Assembly: GCF_016617715.1 (NCBI RefSeq)
Contig: NZ_CP067225.1
Location: forward strand, 2,046,001 to 2,110,000
Reading direction: 5' to 3'
From: Paracoccus sp. MC1862
GTDB lineage: Bacteria; Pseudomonadota; Alphaproteobacteria; Rhodobacterales; Rhodobacteraceae
Length of the DNA stretch: 64,000 nt
The position numbers and the translations under genes were made by a program. The notes under the pieces were generated by a model. It had not been told where the DNA came from and ran no database searches. It saw only the letters and a list, made by a program, of their open reading frames with translations. Below, piece after piece: positions 1-9,138 of the stretch (the stretch's first letter is position 1; each line of letters opens with the position of its first letter).

Positions 1-1
1 G

Positions 2-148
2 CTGCTGCCGCGGCTGGAAAAATACGGCGCACGCGCGCAGGTGATCCAGACCTCGCTGTCGGACGCGGACGAGGCGCGGTTGCGCGACACGCTGGCCGGA
101 ACCGGCGGGCAGGCGCTGACCGCCCCGAGCCAGCCCGTAACCGACTGA
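2..148 (+). CDS. C-terminal end of an unidentified protein (possibly DUF1269-like)
   Basis: The window opens inside an ORF that ends in TGA at 146-148; 48 residues are visible. The tail contains a KYGARAQVIQTSLSDADEARL stretch shape (residues 7-26), which resembles the end of DUF1269-type small membrane proteins as I remember them, but the diagnostic N-terminal part lies outside the window. Reading frame and GC bias at third positions support real coding. Function is not assignable from this fragment. Confidence 0.4.
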   Translation: MLPRLEKYGARAQVIQTSLSDADEARLRDTLAGTGGQALTAPSQPVTD

Positions 149-207
149 ACGGCCGCAGGGCGCCGGGCTTTCTTGACGCCCCTGCAGCCTGCGTGAGACG
201 ACGGGCC

Positions 208-942
208 ATGTCCCGCCCGGAGCCCTTCACAGACGTCATGGCAATCCCGCCGCCCCGACCGCTTCGCCGCCGCGCGGCATGGCGGCGGCGGATACGGCGG
301 CGCCTCCTGCGGCCTCTGCGCTGGCTGGGGCTGCGGTTCCTTGTCCTGATGCTGGCGGTGGTGGTGCTGTTCGGCTGGTTCCTGAACCCGCCGACCACCT
401 GGACGATCATCCGCGAGGGCACCATCGCGCCGCGCCAGTGGACCCGCGCCGGTGACATCGCGCCGGTGATGCTGCGGTCCGTGGTCGCGGCCGAGGACGC
501 GAATTTCTGCCTGCATTGGGGCTTCGACATGGCCGAGATCCGCCGCGTGATCGCGCGGGGGGAAAGCCGGGGGGCCTCGACCCTGACGCAGCAGACGGCC
601 AAGAACGTCTTTCTGTGGCAAGGGCGAAGCTGGCCGCGCAAGGCGCTGGAAACGCTCTACACCCCCATGATCGGGGCAATCTGGAGCAAGCGGCGCATCC
701 TGGAAGTCTATCTGAACGTGGCGGAATTCGGTCCCGGCGTTTTCGGCATCCATGCCGCCTCGGCCCATCATTTCGGGACGACCCCCGACAAGCTGAGCGC
801 CGGTCAGGCCGCGGCGCTGGCCGCCGTCCTGCCCGCGCCCAAGACGCGGGCTGCGCAGACCCGCTCGGCCCGCGCCCGCGCGATTGCCGACGGGGCGGCC
901 ACGATCCAGCGGGACGGGCGGGCGGGTTGCTTCCAGCAGTGA
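208..942 (+). CDS. mtgA: Monofunctional biosynthetic peptidoglycan transglycosylase
   Basis: Polymerises lipid II into glycan strands at the inner membrane. An arginine-rich cytoplasmic N-terminus precedes one membrane helix (around FLVLMLAVVVLFGWF) and then a GT51 domain with the hallmark motifs AAEDANFCLHWGF (contains the catalytic Glu), RGASTLTQQTAKNVFL and RILEVYLNVAEFG. There is no transpeptidase domain, so it is the monofunctional class; about 245 residues is the usual length. The start is uncertain: GTG 193, ATG 208 and ATG 238 are all in frame and none has a strong ribosome binding site. Confidence 0.93.
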   Translation: MSRPEPFTDVMAIPPPRPLRRRAAWRRRIRRRLLRPLRWLGLRFLVLMLAVVVLFGWFLNPPTTWTIIREGTIAPRQWTRAGDIAPVMLRSVVAAEDANFCLHWGFDMAEIRRVIARGESRGASTLTQQTAKNVFLWQGRSWPRKALETLYTPMIGAIWSKRRILEVYLNVAEFGPGVFGIHAASAHHFGTTPDKLSAGQAAALAAVLPAPKTRAAQTRSARARAIADGAATIQRDGRAGCFQQ

Positions 943-1030
943 GCGGGCGGCGGCACCGCGGTTGAATACCCCGGCAGGGGGGCGTATCACCGGCCGGTCC
1001 CTCCCCCAAGCGAACGACCTTTCCCCGGCA

Positions 1031-1711
1031 ATGAACACGAACTCGACCCCGCGTCTTTACCATGTTGCCCTGTCGCCCTTCTGCCGCAAGGTGCGGCTGG
1101 TGCTGGGCGAAAAGCGCATCGACGTGGAACTGGTCGAGGAACGCTGGTGGGAGCCGGGGTCCGAGATCGCCCGCCGCAACCCCGCCGGCAAGATCCCGGT
1201 GCTGCGGCTGGACGGGCGGCTCTGGGCCGAAAGCCAGGCGATCGTCGAGTATCTGGACGAGGCTTATCCGAACCCGGCCCTGATGCCCATGACGCCCGCC
1301 GAGCGGCACGAGGTCCGCCGCCTCTGCGCCTGGTTCGACGACAAGTTCAACACCGAGGTCACGCGGCCGATCCTGTCGGAACGGGTCTGGAAGAAGGTGA
1401 TGAACGCGGGCTACCCGGATTCGCGGCTGGTGAAATCGGGGCTGCGGGCGGTCAAGGACCACATCGACTATCTGGGCCACCTGCTGGAACACCGCAAATG
1501 GCTGGCGGGGAACATGCTGACGCTGGCGGACTTCACCGCCGCCGCGCATCTCTCCTGCCTCGACTACATCTCGGACGTGGACTGGGACCGCTCGGTGGCG
1601 CTGAAGGACTGGTATGCGACCGTGAAGTCGCGCCCGGCCTTCCGCGGCGTGCTGGCGGACCAGATCTCGGGGCTGGCGCCGGCGCCGCATTATGCGCAGC
1701 TCGACTTCTAA
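1031..1711 (+). CDS. Glutathione S-transferase family protein
   Basis: 226 residues with a thioredoxin-like N-terminal domain ([17 protein letters not shown], then NPAGKIPVL and the glutathione-binding [11 protein letters not shown]) and an all-alpha C-terminal domain ending with the N-capping box [12 protein letters not shown]. Family members conjugate or reduce electrophiles with glutathione; the substrate cannot be told. The ATG at 1031 is the first in-frame start before the conserved strand. The 3' end overlaps the start of queG by 20 bases. Confidence 0.9.
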   Translation: MNTNSTPRLYHVALSPFCRKVRLVLGEKRIDVELVEERWWEPGSEIARRNPAGKIPVLRLDGRLWAESQAIVEYLDEAYPNPALMPMTPAERHEVRRLCAWFDDKFNTEVTRPILSERVWKKVMNAGYPDSRLVKSGLRAVKDHIDYLGHLLEHRKWLAGNMLTLADFTAAAHLSCLDYISDVDWDRSVALKDWYATVKSRPAFRGVLADQISGLAPAPHYAQLDF

Positions 1712-2783
1712 AGACAGGGGGGCGTTGCCCCCCGCCGGCGATGCCGGCTCCCCCCAGGATATTTGGGCGAAGAAGAAGGAACTGGTCGCGCGGGCTTTGG
1801 CCGAGGGGTTTTCGGCCGCCCGCGTGACGGTGCCGGGGGCGATCCCGCAGGCGGCGGGGCGGCTGGCCGAGTTCGTGGCCGAGGGGCGGCACGGACAGAT
1901 GGGCTGGATGGCCGAACGGATGCATTGGCGCGGCGCGCCCGATGCGCTGTGGCCCGAGGCGCGGTCGGTTGTCATGCTGGCCGAGGCTTATACGCCGCCG
2001 CATGATCCGCGCGAGGATCTGGCGCAGCGGGACCGGGGCGCGGTCAGCGTCTATGCGCAGGGCAAGGATTACCACGACATCGTCAAGGCGCGGCTGAAGC
2101 GGCTGGGCCGCTGGATGATCGAGCGCTGGGGCGGCGAGATCAAGGTCTTCGTGGATACCGCCCCGGTGATGGAGAAGCCGCTGGCAGAGGCTGCGGGCCT
2201 CGGCTGGCAGGGCAAGCACACCAACCTGCTGTCGCGGGACCTGGGCAACTGGTTCTTCCTGGGCGCGATCTTCACCACCCTGCCCCTGCCGCCCGATCCG
2301 CCCGAACCCGAGCATTGCGGCTCCTGCCGCGCCTGCCTGGACGCCTGCCCCACGGGCGCCTTCCCCGCGCCCTTCCAACTGGATGCGCGGCGCTGCATTT
2401 CCTACCTGACCATCGAGCACAAGGGGCCGGTCGGTCCCGAACTGCGGCCAATGCTGGGCAACCGCATCTATGGCTGCGACGACTGCCTCGCCGCCTGTCC
2501 GTGGAACAAGTTCGCGGTTCAGGCGCAGGAGATGCGCTATCACGGGCCGCATCGCGCGCCTGCGCTGGATGAGCTGGCGTTGCTGGATGATGCGGGTTTC
2601 CGGGCGCGGTTCTCGGGCAGCCCGATCAAGCGGATCGGGCGCGACCGGATGGTGCGGAACGCGCTTTACGCCATCGGCAACAGCGGTCAGCCCCGGCTGA
2701 AGCCTGTAGCCGAAGGACTGGTGGACGACCCCGACCTGGCGGTGGCGGATGCGGCGCGCTGGGCGGTGGGGCGGCTTTCGTGA
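1692..2783 (+). CDS. queG: Epoxyqueuosine reductase QueG
   Basis: Cobalamin- and iron-sulfur-dependent enzyme that reduces epoxyqueuosine to queuosine in tRNA. The C-terminal half carries two ferredoxin-type 4Fe-4S motifs, [12 protein letters not shown] and [10 protein letters not shown], and the domain ends in a HEAT-like segment. The family N-terminus aligns from about [13 protein letters not shown] (residue 28). The only canonical in-frame start upstream is ATG 1692, inside the preceding gene, so the first ~27 residues are encoded by an intergenic hairpin/GGATATTT element. The stop overlaps the GTG start of the next gene. Confidence 0.93.
   Translation: MRSSTSKDRGALPPAGDAGSPQDIWAKKKELVARALAEGFSAARVTVPGAIPQAAGRLAEFVAEGRHGQMGWMAERMHWRGAPDALWPEARSVVMLAEAYTPPHDPREDLAQRDRGAVSVYAQGKDYHDIVKARLKRLGRWMIERWGGEIKVFVDTAPVMEKPLAEAAGLGWQGKHTNLLSRDLGNWFFLGAIFTTLPLPPDPPEPEHCGSCRACLDACPTGAFPAPFQLDARRCISYLTIEHKGPVGPELRPMLGNRIYGCDDCLAACPWNKFAVQAQEMRYHGPHRAPALDELALLDDAGFRARFSGSPIKRIGRDRMVRNALYAIGNSGQPRLKPVAEGLVDDPDLAVADAARWAVGRLS
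1717..1780 (+). repeat. Intergenic hairpin plus GGATATTT box (copy 1)
   Basis: A hairpin with arms GGGGGGC (1717-1723) and GCCCCCC (1727-1733) is followed by CCCCCAGGATATTT and GAAGAAGAAGG. The same arrangement (G/C hairpin, then C-run, GGATATT, then GAAGAAG) occurs at 42751-42800 and in a weaker form near 52967-53027. Here it sits between the GST stop and the conserved part of queG and is read through in the queG frame. Confidence 0.6.
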
Positions 2784-3694
2784 AAAACCCCAGGACCGGC
2801 ATCCTGCTGAAGCTGGGCAGCGTTTTCCTGTTCACCGTCATGGCCGCGATCCTCAAGGCCACGGCGCCGGCTGTCCCCACGGGCGAGCAGGTGTTCTTCC
2901 GGTCCTTCTTCGGCATCCCCGTGATCCTGGTCTGGCTGGCGCTGAAGGGCGAGCTTGCGACCGGGCTGCGGACCGCCAATCCGATGGCCCACGCCTATCG
3001 CGGCATCATCGGCACGATCTCGATGGGCTGCGGATTCGCCGGCCTCGGGCTGCTGCCCTTTCCCGAGGCGACCGCGCTGAACTATGCCATGCCGCTGATG
3101 ACGGTGATCTTCGCAGCGATGTTCCTGGACGAACGGGTCGGCGTCTTCCGGCTGAGCATGGTCGCCCTGGGCTTTGCGGGCGTGCTGATCGTGCTGTCGC
3201 AGCGGCTGTCACTGGGGATGGGCAGCGCCTCGGCGGAACAGAGCCTCGGCGCGATGCTGACGCTGACCGGCGCGGCCTTCGGGGCGCTGGCGCAGATCTT
3301 CATCAGCCGGATGGTTGCGACCGAGCAGACGTCGGCCGTGGTCTTCTGGTTCCTTGTCACCGCATCGGTACTGTCGCTGGTCACGCTGCCCTTCGGCTGG
3401 GTGGTGCCCGATCCGGCCACGACGGGGCTGCTGGTTGCGGCGGGGCTGGTGGGCGGGCTGGCGCAGATCATGCTGACCTCCTCCTACCGCTTTGCCGACG
3501 CCTCGCTGGTGGCGCCCTTTGACTACGCCTCGATGCTGATGGCGATCGCCGTGGGCTGGTTCGTCTTCGGTGAGCCGACCACGCTGCGGATGCTGGCGGG
3601 CGCGGCGGTCATCATCGCGGCGGGCGTCGCGATCATCCTGCGCGAGCGGCACCTGGGCATCCGCCGCGGCCAGCGGGCGGGGACGCCGCGCTAG
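2780..3694 (+). CDS. EamA (DMT superfamily) transporter
   Basis: 304 residues with ten hydrophobic segments in two EamA repeats, for example [14 protein letters not shown] near the N-terminus and [21 protein letters not shown] near the C-terminus. Drug/metabolite transporter family; inner membrane exporter or importer of an unidentified small metabolite. The GTG start at 2780 overlaps the queG stop (GTGA), which indicates translational coupling. It meets the sulfotransferase gene tail-to-tail with a 4-base overlap. Confidence 0.85.
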   Translation: MKNPRTGILLKLGSVFLFTVMAAILKATAPAVPTGEQVFFRSFFGIPVILVWLALKGELATGLRTANPMAHAYRGIIGTISMGCGFAGLGLLPFPEATALNYAMPLMTVIFAAMFLDERVGVFRLSMVALGFAGVLIVLSQRLSLGMGSASAEQSLGAMLTLTGAAFGALAQIFISRMVATEQTSAVVFWFLVTASVLSLVTLPFGWVVPDPATTGLLVAAGLVGGLAQIMLTSSYRFADASLVAPFDYASMLMAIAVGWFVFGEPTTLRMLAGAAVIIAAGVAIILRERHLGIRRGQRAGTPR

Positions 3695-5070
3695 GGGCGG
3701 TCGAGAAAGCCGAAAGCCACATAGTCGCGCAGATAGGCGGCCTTGGCGGCGCGGCGCAGCGCGGGGTCGTCCAGCACCTCGGGCAGCGGCTCGGGCGCGG
3801 GACCGTCGCGCTCTATCCCGGCAGCACGGGCGAGGAAGCCCAAGTCTTCCGCCATGCGGTCCTCGCGTGCGACCAGGTCGGGGGCGCCGAAGCGGGAAAA
3901 ACCGGCCAGCACCTCGGACTGCGAGGCCCAGCCGGGATGGGTCGCAAGACCGGTCTGGCCGTTCAGGTTGCGGCGCAGGAAGTCGAGGAATACCGCGAAG
4001 ATCGGCAGCTTTTCGGCCTCGGTCAGCGCCTGCAGATCCTCGTCGGGCGGCAGGGGGACGCGGTGGACCTGACGCAGCAGGCCGCGCAGGTCCGGGTTGC
4101 GGGCGGCCATCATCGCGTGGAACGCATCCCAAGCCCGCGGCAGCGGATGGCGCAGGACGGTGAAGGCACGGTGGCCGGGATGGGCGCGCTTCCATTGCCG
4201 CAGGGCGTTCTGGGTCAGGTCGCGCTCGACCCCTCCGAGGGCGGAAAGCCAGCTTTCGACCGGACCCGAGGGGCCGCCGCGCACCGGCATGAACAGCAGG
4301 CCCCGGCCCGTCTCGACCGTCAGGAAAGAGGGGACGGCAGGACCACGGCGCGGCTCGAAGCCGGGGATGCGGTGCAACTGGAAGGGGTCAGCCGCCACCA
4401 GTTCAGCCTGCATGGAGGCGAAGTTCGTGACCTTCTCGGCCATGGGACGCGGGTTCTGGGGCACCTGGTCCTGCGCGGGTTCGACCCGGTCCAGGTCGGT
4501 GCGGCCCAGCCAGTGCAGAAGACCGGTCATCACATCCGCGTCGCGCAGGTCGTCGTAATTCAGCCAGAAGGCGGTCTGGCCGCGCATCTGCAGCGCCTGC
4601 TGGATGCGGTCGAGAAAGCCCTGCGTCTGGGCCAGGCTCTCGCGGAACGACCCCGCGTCGAACTCCACCTGCGCGGGGATCGGCGTCTCAGTCTCGTTCA
4701 GCTTCCACTGGTTGGTGGCATAGGCGAGTTGGGTCGAAACCCAACTGTCCACGGGGTTCCGCGTCAGCACGATCTTGGCGCAGGTCGGGTCGTCCATCAG
4801 CGGCTGAAACATCCGCGGATCGTGGTCGTGGAAATAGCGGAAGCCCTTGACCTTGCGGGCATTGACCATGTGCCGCCACAACGCCTGCGGGTCGGCCTCG
4901 CGGTCGGCGAGGGTCATGTCGTACAGCGTCTGCTGGTCGGGCCAGCCGATGAAATACGGGTTGTAGGCCTCGCCGAAGCAGGCGACATCATGGGCGTTCA
5001 GCGTGGCTTCCAGCAGGTTCGAGCCGGTCCGCATCCCGGCGAAGATCACGAAACTGCGGAAAGCGGTCAT
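3691..5070 (-). CDS. Two-domain sulfotransferase-family protein
   Basis: 459 residues. The N-terminal half has the two PAPS-binding signatures of sulfotransferases: FAGMRTGSNLLEA (5'-phosphosulfate loop, near residue 13) and KIVLTRNPVDSWVS (3'-phosphate site). The C-terminal half has a second 3'-phosphate-like motif, TVLRHPLPRAWDAF, but its corresponding loop (MPVRGGPSG) is degenerate, so it looks like a tandem duplication with one impaired half. Likely sulfates a cell-surface glycan or lipid; the neighbours are glycosyltransferases, and cysQ (11986-12786) could clear the PAP by-product. The start is ATG 5070. Confidence 0.8.
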   Translation of the reverse strand: MTAFRSFVIFAGMRTGSNLLEATLNAHDVACFGEAYNPYFIGWPDQQTLYDMTLADREADPQALWRHMVNARKVKGFRYFHDHDPRMFQPLMDDPTCAKIVLTRNPVDSWVSTQLAYATNQWKLNETETPIPAQVEFDAGSFRESLAQTQGFLDRIQQALQMRGQTAFWLNYDDLRDADVMTGLLHWLGRTDLDRVEPAQDQVPQNPRPMAEKVTNFASMQAELVAADPFQLHRIPGFEPRRGPAVPSFLTVETGRGLLFMPVRGGPSGPVESWLSALGGVERDLTQNALRQWKRAHPGHRAFTVLRHPLPRAWDAFHAMMAARNPDLRGLLRQVHRVPLPPDEDLQALTEAEKLPIFAVFLDFLRRNLNGQTGLATHPGWASQSEVLAGFSRFGAPDLVAREDRMAEDLGFLARAAGIERDGPAPEPLPEVLDDPALRRAAKAAYLRDYVAFGFLDRP

Positions 5071-5139
5071 CGGCAAGGTCCTGCATCAACGGCAGGCGCA
5101 ACCTCAACCGACAGGCGAGCCGCGTCAACCATTGCGCGG

Positions 5140-6921
5140 TCAGACGGCCCGGCGCACCGGCCCTGACTCGGCCGGGGAAATCGCGTCCTCGCCTACCGCA
5201 GACGGTTGCCGCGTCAGCGCGCGCAGGATCCGGGGATCGCCCATCTTGCGCGGGCGAAGGCCGGCATTGCGCAGGTCGCGGATCAGCCGCATCACGCCCG
5301 TCATGTCGCGCATGGGTGGCGCCTGGCTCTGGTCCGCGCCCCCTTCGGGGCGCAGGGCCATGCAGATCTCGGACCACAACTCGTCCGGCTGGCCCAGCGC
5401 CTCAGCCAACGACCAGCGCCGCACCCGCGCCTTGACCCAGACGGAATCGAGGATGTCCAGAAAGCGCACCTCGGCCCGCTGCAGCTTGGCGGCGATATGC
5501 CGGACGTTGTCGAAGGGCATGTCCGAATGGATCAGGGGCACGATCCAGGCGCCGGTCACGACCAGAAGCTGGGCGTTCGGGTCGGTCGCCATGAACCAGT
5601 TCAGATGCTGGCGGTCGCGGGGGGAATAAAGAAACGCCGGCATGTCCTCGGACGACCGGATCAGCGCGGCAAGAAAGCCCTGCGGGTCGAGGTTCCGCAG
5701 GCCGACATGGCTGGGCAATGCCCCCGGCCCGATGGGGGCGTCGCCGGCGAACTCGACCGTGTGGCGGGCAAGGACATGGCCGTGGACCGTCCGCCCGGTC
5801 GCGGTCGCGGCGTGGTCGGCAAAGCCGTCGAACATGTCGCCCGCGCCGTAGATCACGACATAAGGTTGCGAGGTCTTGCCGTTCTCGGCGTCCTTGCGGG
5901 GAAAGCGGCTCTGCATGTAAAGCCCCGGTCGCCCCAGGCGGCGCCGGGCGGCGGCGCGGTCCAGAAGCGCCTCGATCCGTTCGGTGTCGGGTTCATCCTC
6001 GGCGCTGTCGGGGTCGGTGCGGCGGGGGAAGGAATCGTAAAGCGCCTTGGCGCCCGGCCAGATCTTGCGGGCGACAAAGATGTGGGACGTCGCAAGCAGC
6101 GCCAGATGGTCGTCGTAGAAGACATAGGGCTTGCCCTGCGCATCGAACTTGGCCAGCGTCAGCGACCGGCTTTCGATGCGCACCGAGTGGCGGCGCATAA
6201 GCGTCTGGAAATAACTTTCATCGGGGATCCAGACGTGGCGGAAGTAGCGGTCGAACTCTGCGCGCCGGGGATCGTTCAGGATCGCCGACAGGGTTTGACG
6301 CGTCAGGCACCACCATTGCGAGCCGACATGCGGCTTGATCCCGTCCGGCAACCGCCGCGCGATCCCCAAGCGGCGCTGCAGCCGGACATAGCGGTCAAAG
6401 AGCTTGCGGCGCCTGCGGAAGGAAAACGGGAAATGCAGGGTGAAGCGTTCCTCGTTCAAGCCCCCCATGGTCCAGCCGACATCACGCACGCTGACGCTTT
6501 CGATGAAATCGGCCTGCGGATGGGCGGCGAGGAACCGGCCCAGTTCCCTGACAGGACGCAGCGGAAGGCAGGAGCCCGAGGCGAGAAAGACGTGGCTCAC
6601 CTCGGGGTGGGCGTCCAGCAGCATGGCGGCGGCGTCCTGAGTCGCCGCGACAAGGCTGAAGGTGCCCCAGGTGCAGGACCGGCGCGGCGCGTAAAGCACG
6701 CCCGTGCCTTCCAGCGCCTGCCGCAGTCCGGCCATCTCCGAAGCCGGTGCCTTGGCATCGACATGGATCACCACGCGCGCCCCGCCGTTCGACCAGATGC
6801 GCGCCATCCGCGCCGCAAGCGCCAGATTCTCGTGGCAGAGCATGACGACACCCAGGCAGACCGCGGCTTCCGGGGATGCGTCTCCTGCCGGGCGCGCCCG
6901 CCTGATCGGCGCCACGTTCAT
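5140..6921 (-). CDS. Beta-1,6-N-acetylglucosaminyltransferase-like (GT14) protein
   Basis: 593 residues. The first ~300 residues resemble core-2/I-branching (GT14) enzymes: VVMLCHENLALAARMARIW, VVIHVDAKAP, HVFLASGSCLPLRPV, GSQWWCLTRQTL and WIPDESYFQTL. The C-terminal ~250 residues form a second domain that I associate with DUF5928 of Rhodobacterales; its role is unknown. ATG 6921 overlaps the stop of the upstream glycosyltransferase (ATGA), so the two are translationally coupled. Probably builds a surface polysaccharide; acceptor unknown. Confidence 0.78.
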   Translation of the reverse strand: MNVAPIRRARPAGDASPEAAVCLGVVMLCHENLALAARMARIWSNGGARVVIHVDAKAPASEMAGLRQALEGTGVLYAPRRSCTWGTFSLVAATQDAAAMLLDAHPEVSHVFLASGSCLPLRPVRELGRFLAAHPQADFIESVSVRDVGWTMGGLNEERFTLHFPFSFRRRRKLFDRYVRLQRRLGIARRLPDGIKPHVGSQWWCLTRQTLSAILNDPRRAEFDRYFRHVWIPDESYFQTLMRRHSVRIESRSLTLAKFDAQGKPYVFYDDHLALLATSHIFVARKIWPGAKALYDSFPRRTDPDSAEDEPDTERIEALLDRAAARRRLGRPGLYMQSRFPRKDAENGKTSQPYVVIYGAGDMFDGFADHAATATGRTVHGHVLARHTVEFAGDAPIGPGALPSHVGLRNLDPQGFLAALIRSSEDMPAFLYSPRDRQHLNWFMATDPNAQLLVVTGAWIVPLIHSDMPFDNVRHIAAKLQRAEVRFLDILDSVWVKARVRRWSLAEALGQPDELWSEICMALRPEGGADQSQAPPMRDMTGVMRLIRDLRNAGLRPRKMGDPRILRALTRQPSAVGEDAISPAESGPVRRAV

Positions 6922-7943
6922 GCCCAGTTCCCGCGCGAGATCAGGCCCAGATCCTCGAGCTGGCGCCAGTCCTGCCAGGGGCGCGACTGCTCGCACCAGA
7001 AATCGGTCTGCTGCTGCAATCCCTGCTGATAGGCGTGGTATTCGCGGCTTTCGGCATAATGCTGGCGGCGGTCGATCTCTTCGGCGGACTTGTCGGCAAA
7101 GGTGGACAGGAACTTGGCGTGCAGCAGCGCGCCCGAGGCCATCTCTCCGCCATCCTCGTCATAGACGAGGTTCAGCGAACGCGGCAGCAGCATGTGGGTC
7201 GAACTGACATAAGCATAGCCCGGCTTCCAGCGGACCAGCGGGATCTTGTTCAGCGCGGGCGCATTCTCGGGGTCCTCGCCGAACAGCACCCGCGCCCGAG
7301 GACCGCCCTGAATCCACAGGTTGCGATAGAACGCGTTCTTGCGGATCGCATAGTTGGCTGGATCGAACCACGAGGCGATCTCGAACGGGTCCTGACCTTC
7401 GCGATAGGGCTGCGCCGTGACCGGGCCCTTGGGATACATGTCCAGCAGCATCGCCGACAGCGACCGCTGCCCCGAGGCTTCCAGCCAGTCTGTCAGCGCC
7501 TTCAGGGGACGGGTGTTGGCATGGGGATAGACCAGGAACTCGTCGGGATCGACGGTCAGGCACCAGTGCCCCGAACCGTGACGGCGCAGCAGCCAGTTGA
7601 TCCAGTCCATCCCGAAGCGCGCGGCCTTGTAGCTGGCGGTGGTGGTCCACAGCGATACATCGGGCTGGCCCGCAAGATATTCGCGGCTGCCGTCGGTGCT
7701 GGCATTGTCCACGATCAGGAAATGTCCGACTCCGATGCGGCGGTAATAGTCCAGGAAGTAGGGCAACCGGATGCGTTCGTTCCGCAGCGTGACAAAGGCA
7801 AGGATATGATCCCGCGCCATCTGACCGGTGCGGTCGCTGACACTGGCAAGCGCCCGTCCGCGCCGGAAAGCCCGCACCAGATAATACTGGCGCCGCACCC
7901 GCAGCCGGGACATCATCAGCAAACGCTTGAACGCTTTTCGCAC
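6918..7943 (-). CDS. Glycosyltransferase family 2 protein
   Basis: 341 residues. It has the GT2-like signature of this group: LAFVTLRNERIRLPYFLDYY, GHFLIVDNASTDGS, and a DxD metal site in LTVDPDEFLVYPH. No membrane helix is seen, so it is probably cytoplasmic or peripheral. It is followed by the GT14 gene with an ATGA overlap, and it is a paralogue of the gene at 8084-9136. Likely part of exopolysaccharide or capsule assembly. Confidence 0.85.
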   Translation of the reverse strand: MRKAFKRLLMMSRLRVRRQYYLVRAFRRGRALASVSDRTGQMARDHILAFVTLRNERIRLPYFLDYYRRIGVGHFLIVDNASTDGSREYLAGQPDVSLWTTTASYKAARFGMDWINWLLRRHGSGHWCLTVDPDEFLVYPHANTRPLKALTDWLEASGQRSLSAMLLDMYPKGPVTAQPYREGQDPFEIASWFDPANYAIRKNAFYRNLWIQGGPRARVLFGEDPENAPALNKIPLVRWKPGYAYVSSTHMLLPRSLNLVYDEDGGEMASGALLHAKFLSTFADKSAEEIDRRQHYAESREYHAYQQGLQQQTDFWCEQSRPWQDWRQLEDLGLISRGNWA

Positions 7944-8083
7944 GCCGGAACCCCGGATCAGACTGGTTGGTCTGGCTTGTCACGCGCGCCGGGGCAGCAC
8001 CCTATACGCCACGGTTGCCGCAGGCTTGGGTCAAGCATAGGGAAAGGCGCTCCCCTCGTCACCCTAAAGACTGCAGATAACTT

Positions 8084-9136
8084 TCACGATCCGTCCCTTT
8101 GCGGGCCTTGCCAGCCGCCTGCGGACATGACCCTCGCGCGAACCAGGCTTTCCCATCCCGCAAGCCGGCGCGAAGCGGACAGCCACAGGTCCGGGTTGCG
8201 GATGATCGCGGCATAATAATCGTCAAAGGCCGCCGGCTCGTTGAAATGCTGGCCGCGCGCACGTTCGGACCGGGATTTTTCGACGATCGACGGCAGGAAC
8301 TTGGTATGCAGCAGCGCCCCCGACAGGCGGGGATCGCCCGGCCCGTCCCACGCCCCATTCAGGCGCGCGGGCAACGCCGAGTGGGTCGAGTTCACATAAG
8401 CGAACCCGCGCCGCCAGCGGATCAGCGGCAGCTTGTTCAAAGTCGGCGCACGCTGCGGGCGGGCCTTGAAGAAGACGCGGTCGCGGACCCCGCCCTGCAC
8501 CCAGCGGTTTCCCAGCGGCGCCTGGATCGCCGTGCGGTAGTTGCCCGCATCGAACCATGCCATCCGCGCCAGGGCCGCCGCATCGTCCAGCGGCTGCGCG
8601 GGCTGCAGGGGGCCTTTCGGGTAAAGCTCGACCATCAGGGCGCCCAAGGCAGTGACGCGGCGGCGGTCCAGTTCGGCCACCAGGTCATGCAGCGTGGCGC
8701 GGTCGTAATAGGGAAAGACGAACAGTTCGTCTGCATCCAGCGTCAGGCACCAGCGCCCGGCGCCATGCCGGTTGAGCAGCCAGTTCGTCCAGTCGCGCCC
8801 GAAGCGGGCACCGCGGTAGCTGGCCTGCGTCGTCCACAAGGCCACGTCGGGCTGGGCGGCCAGCAACTCGGCGCTGCCGTCGTCGCTGCCGTTGTCCACG
8901 ATCAGGAAGCGGTCCACCCCGACCCGGCGGTGATGGTCCAGCCAATGGGGCAGCCGTTCCATCTCGTTTCGCACGACCGCGAAGGCCAGGATCGCATCGC
9001 GAGCCAGCCGCCCTCCGGGCCTGCCCACTGCGGCCAGATCATGGCGGCTGCGGAAGGCGCGCCACAACAGCCGGCGGCGCTTCCAGTCACGCGCAAGGCG
9101 TTGTCGGATGGTCGGATCGGGCGGCGCCTCGGCCAC
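8084..9136 (-). CDS. Glycosyltransferase family 2 protein (paralogue)
   Basis: About 350 residues, colinear with the neighbour at 6918-7943: ILAFAVVRNEMERLPHWL, RFLIVDNGSDDGSAELL, and the DxD site LTLDADELFVFP. GTG at 9136 is chosen because it lies two bases after the galE stop and just before the conserved region; the open frame continues upstream to 9484, but only by running antisense-free through galE in another frame. Probably cotranscribed with galE and galU. Confidence 0.82.
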   Translation of the reverse strand: MAEAPPDPTIRQRLARDWKRRRLLWRAFRSRHDLAAVGRPGGRLARDAILAFAVVRNEMERLPHWLDHHRRVGVDRFLIVDNGSDDGSAELLAAQPDVALWTTQASYRGARFGRDWTNWLLNRHGAGRWCLTLDADELFVFPYYDRATLHDLVAELDRRRVTALGALMVELYPKGPLQPAQPLDDAAALARMAWFDAGNYRTAIQAPLGNRWVQGGVRDRVFFKARPQRAPTLNKLPLIRWRRGFAYVNSTHSALPARLNGAWDGPGDPRLSGALLHTKFLPSIVEKSRSERARGQHFNEPAAFDDYYAAIIRNPDLWLSASRRLAGWESLVRARVMSAGGWQGPQRDGS

Positions 9137-9138
9137 TA

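Noticed and set aside
407..1975. Long minus-strand open frame opposite mtgA and the GST gene
   Set aside because: Low-complexity Arg/Pro/Ala-rich translation with no family features, antisense to two clearly real genes; typical of high-GC DNA.
5206..7029. 607-codon plus-strand frame opposite the GT14 gene
   Set aside because: Shadow frame rich in Arg, Gly and His; the opposite strand carries conserved GT14 motifs and an ATGA-coupled start.
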